Positions 6,606 to 8,455 of a stretch of DNA of 8,455 nt are shown in pieces; within the stretch, counting starts at the first letter, position 1; each line of letters begins with the position of its first letter. The notes under the pieces are model-generated. The model saw only the letters and a list, made by a program, of their open reading frames with translations, searched no databases and was not told the DNA's origin. Both the position numbers and the translations under genes were made by a program. Source of the stretch: an uncultured Bacteroidales bacterium (GTDB lineage: Bacteria > Bacteroidota > Bacteroidia > Bacteroidales > Paludibacteraceae). The DNA lies in assembly GCA_903912795.1 (NCBI GenBank), contig CAIWIS010000394.1, positions 1-8,455 on the forward strand, in the 5' to 3' direction.

Positions 6606-6638
6606 TTTACTTTGTTTTAGAGGTATTGTCAAAGTAAA
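6606..6638 (+). promoter_or_regulatory. pyk: Inverted repeat overlapping a candidate pyk promoter
   Basis: TTTACTTTG (6606-6614) and CAAAGTAAA (6630-6638) form a perfect 9-bp inverted repeat with a 15-bp spacer. The left arm contains TTACTTTG (6607-6614), a one-mismatch -7 element, with TTG at 6584-6586 lying 20 bp upstream as a weak -33. The dyad could be an operator over the pyk promoter, or an RNA hairpin in the aroQ-pyk transcript. No T-tract follows, so it is not a classic terminator. After it, A8T6 (6645-6658) abuts the pyk start codon without a Shine-Dalgarno site. Confidence 0.4.
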
Positions 6639-6658
6639 TTCCCCAAAAAAAATTTTTT

Positions 6659-8101
6659 ATGCCCAAATCAACCAAAATTGTAGCCACCATTAGCGATAAA
6701 CGCTGTGATGTGGATTTTATTCGCGAATTGTATATTGAAGGTATGAACGTTGTTCGTATGAACTCGGCCCATCTCGAAAAGGAAGGTTTCCTTAAAATTA
6801 TTAATAACGTACGTGCTGTAAGTAATCATATTGCCATATTGATGGATACAAAGGGCCCTGAGGTGCGTACAACCATTGCCGAAAACGATGGAATAGAAAT
6901 TAAAGCTGGTGATGTAATTAAGGTGGTTGGAAACCCTGACTTAACTTCTACTTACGAATGTATAGCTGTGAATTACCCGTTTTTTGTTCGCGATCTACAG
7001 GTTGGCGACGATATTCTTTTTGATGACGGTGAAATAGATTTAAAGGTTGAATCGAAAACGGATGATTATTTGCTGTGTAAAGCCATGAACGATGGTAGTT
7101 TAGGTAGTCGTAAGAGTGTGAATGTGCCAGGAGTTCGTATTAATTTGCCTTCGCTTACTGAGCGTGATAAACGCAATATACTATTTGCTATCGAGCATAA
7201 TATTGATTTTATTGCCCACTCTTTTGTGCGCAACAAACAGGATTTATTGGATATTCAGAATATATTGGATGAGCATAATAGCCCAATCAAGATTATATCA
7301 AAAATTGAAAATCAGGAAGGAGTTGATAATATTGATGAAATATTGCAATATACCTACGGAGTAATGATTGCACGTGGCGATTTAGGTATTGAAGTAGCTC
7401 AGGAAAAAATTCCGGGTATACAACGCAGACTTATTCGCAAATGTGTAAAAGCCAAAAAACCAGTTATTGTAGCAACTCAAATGCTACATACCATGATAAA
7501 AAATCCGCGTCCTACACGTGCTGAGGTAACGGATATTGCCAATGCAATTTATTATCGTACCGATGCTTTGATGTTAAGTGGCGAAACTGCTTATGGTAAA
7601 TATCCAGTTGAGGCTGTTCGTACAATGGCATCAATAGCTCGCGAAGCTGAAATTACCAAAATGTCGGAAAACGATATTCCAATTGATATCAGTACCAACG
7701 ATTTAACTTCGTTTTTGTGTCATGCAGCGGTTGAAACTTGCACTAAGTTGGATACCAAAGCCATAATAACCGATACGTATAGCGGTCGTACAGCACGTTA
7801 TTTGGCAGCATATAGGGGTGCAATTCCGATTTACGCTATCTGTTATCATGAGCAATCAACACGTTTGTTAGCATTGTCATATGGTGTATATCCTATTTTT
7901 CAAGAAGGAAAAGGAAATACACAACAATATTTTATTCAAGCATTACAGGATCTTTTGACAAAGGGATTGGTTGAGCGCGAAGATGCCGTTTGTTATTTGA
8001 GTGGTAGTTTTGGCGAAGGATTTGGAACTACATTCCTCGAAGTGAATCAGGTTAATAAAATTCTTGAATCCAGAAAACAATATTTATTACCAAACTTTTA
8101 A
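6659..8101 (+). CDS. pyk: Pyruvate kinase
   Basis: Pyruvate kinase transfers phosphate from phosphoenolpyruvate to ADP, giving pyruvate and ATP at the end of glycolysis; it is cytoplasmic and usually tetrameric. The 480 residues cover the family's A, B and C domains. Visible motifs are RMNSAH (33-38), MDTKGPEVRT (62-71), the B-domain lid (about 72-165), ISKIEN with catalytic K215 and metal ligand E217, ARGDLGIE with D241, VATQM with T273, and TDALMLSGETAYGKYP. The C-terminal domain (about 345-480) is typical and intact. The usual NFSHG motif reads NSAHL, so the Ser that helps bind K+ in well-studied enzymes is A37, while the Glu linked to K+ dependence (E68) is kept. The ATG at 6659 gives the family N-terminus KIVATISDK. 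A strong terminator ends the gene. Confidence 0.97.
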   Translation: MPKSTKIVATISDKRCDVDFIRELYIEGMNVVRMNSAHLEKEGFLKIINNVRAVSNHIAILMDTKGPEVRTTIAENDGIEIKAGDVIKVVGNPDLTSTYECIAVNYPFFVRDLQVGDDILFDDGEIDLKVESKTDDYLLCKAMNDGSLGSRKSVNVPGVRINLPSLTERDKRNILFAIEHNIDFIAHSFVRNKQDLLDIQNILDEHNSPIKIISKIENQEGVDNIDEILQYTYGVMIARGDLGIEVAQEKIPGIQRRLIRKCVKAKKPVIVATQMLHTMIKNPRPTRAEVTDIANAIYYRTDALMLSGETAYGKYPVEAVRTMASIAREAEITKMSENDIPIDISTNDLTSFLCHAAVETCTKLDTKAIITDTYSGRTARYLAAYRGAIPIYAICYHEQSTRLLALSYGVYPIFQEGKGNTQQYFIQALQDLLTKGLVEREDAVCYLSGSFGEGFGTTFLEVNQVNKILESRKQYLLPNF

Positions 8102-8122
8102 TAGTTAGGTTTGTTATACATG

Positions 8123-8150
8123 GAGGCAAAATAATTTTGCCTCTTTTTTT
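8123..8150 (+). terminator. Strong intrinsic terminator after pyk
   Basis: GAGGCAAAA (8123-8131), loop TAA, TTTTGCCTC (8135-8143) is a perfect 9-bp stem followed at once by seven T residues (8144-8150). It begins 22 bp after the pyk stop and should end the aroQ-pyk transcript. The stem is palindromic, but the opposite strand lacks a comparable T-tract, so it acts mainly on the plus strand. Confidence 0.92.
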
Positions 8151-8236
8151 GCTGTATAATTAAACTTTAACGTAATTATTTAGTCAATACACATTCTCTT
8201 AAGTGATTTGAAATATTTAATGATTCTTTACTTTTC

Positions 8237-8345
8237 GACCCCCAAACCCCCAAATGGGGGCTTAAGAGTTCAATTAAGGGATATGTTTTATTAATTCTAC
8301 AGTAGAGAACATGTCTTTAAGCCCCCATTCGGGGGTTTGGGGGTC
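8237..8345. repeat. Inverted pair of REP-like 29-bp elements (BIME-like)
   Basis: Arms at 8237-8265 and 8317-8345 are reverse complements at 28 of 29 positions, with a 51-bp AT-rich spacer. Each arm has the order GACCCCC, AAA, CCCCC, 4-nt loop, GGGGG, CTTAA, so each also folds into its own 5-bp C/G hairpin. The blocks of five C or G stand out sharply in AT-rich DNA. The form fits repetitive extragenic palindromes arranged as a mosaic pair, which are usually present in many copies and moved by Y1 (REP-associated) transposases. It lies beyond the pyk terminator, so it is not needed to end that gene. Together with the terminator it fills most of the 250-bp gap before the next gene; no ORF is seen there. 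Confidence 0.8.
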
Positions 8346-8400
8346 ATATTCAAAATATATCTCTTAATATTAATTACTACTTAATTTTATATTATTATCA

Positions 8401-8455
8401 ATGAAACGAATTATTATCAGTCTGTTAGTTGTACTAATTGTTTTACCATCTTTTG
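8401..8455 (+). CDS. Start of a probable exported protein (cut by window edge)
   Basis: An ATG at 8401 opens 18 codons reading MKRIIISLLVVLIVLPSF before the window ends. A two-residue basic n-region followed by a long Leu/Ile/Val stretch is a typical Sec signal peptide or lipoprotein signal start. It could also be an N-terminal membrane anchor. No promoter match was found upstream in the AT-rich 8346-8400 stretch, and there is no Shine-Dalgarno site. The product cannot be identified. Confidence 0.55.
   Translation, partial: MKRIIISLLVVLIVLPSF

Noticed and set aside
8237..8345. G-quadruplex in the C5/G5 blocks
   Set aside because: Each strand has only three G5 runs, one of them more than 70 bp from the other two, so a compact four-run quadruplex is not supported; the inverted-repeat fold is more likely.
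8237..8345. MITE with target-site duplication
   Set aside because: No convincing direct repeat flanks the two arms, and the internal hairpins fit REP elements better.

Overview
The window reads as a chromosomal piece of a Bacteroidota bacterium, probably Bacteroidales-like or a close relative. This rests on several points. The DNA is AT-rich. Start codons lack clear Shine-Dalgarno sites. The aroQ promoter fits the Bacteroidota form TTTG-19 bp-TAnnTTTG. YidC has the long periplasmic domain and Lys groove residue usual in the phylum, and a GldB-like lipoprotein follows it. No phage, plasmid, CRISPR, tRNA or rRNA signature is visible. The genus cannot be named from this sequence.

Left block, minus strand (1-983): a likely three-gene operon transcribed leftwards. 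It encodes a small protein with two CDGSH [2Fe-2S] motifs, a four-helix DoxX-like membrane protein and a MarR-family regulator cut by the window edge. The gaps are 25 and 8 bp. Upstream lie two adjacent dyads (1072-1083, 1085-1099) that could be the MarR operator. The block looks like a self-regulated redox or stress module.

Central block, plus strand (1227-6029): pyrG (CTP synthase, GTG start), yidC (membrane insertase) and a GldB-like lipoprotein. The pyrG-yidC gap is filled by a degenerate 16-bp tandem repeat whose last unit ends in the yidC start codon, plus an inverted copy just after the pyrG stop. No T-tract follows it, so pyrG and yidC may be co-transcribed. A small intrinsic terminator separates yidC from the gldB-like gene.

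Right block, plus strand (6096-8150): aroQ (type II dehydroquinase) with a good promoter, then pyk (pyruvate kinase) closed by a strong terminator. Pyruvate kinase uses the PEP that the shikimate pathway also draws on, but the two genes need not be functionally linked.

The 250-bp gap 8151-8400 holds a GC-rich inverted pair of 29-bp REP-like elements in AT-rich surroundings. It is followed by the first 18 codons of a probable exported protein. The protein-coding content is ordinary; the interesting signals are the intergenic repeats and the putative operator.
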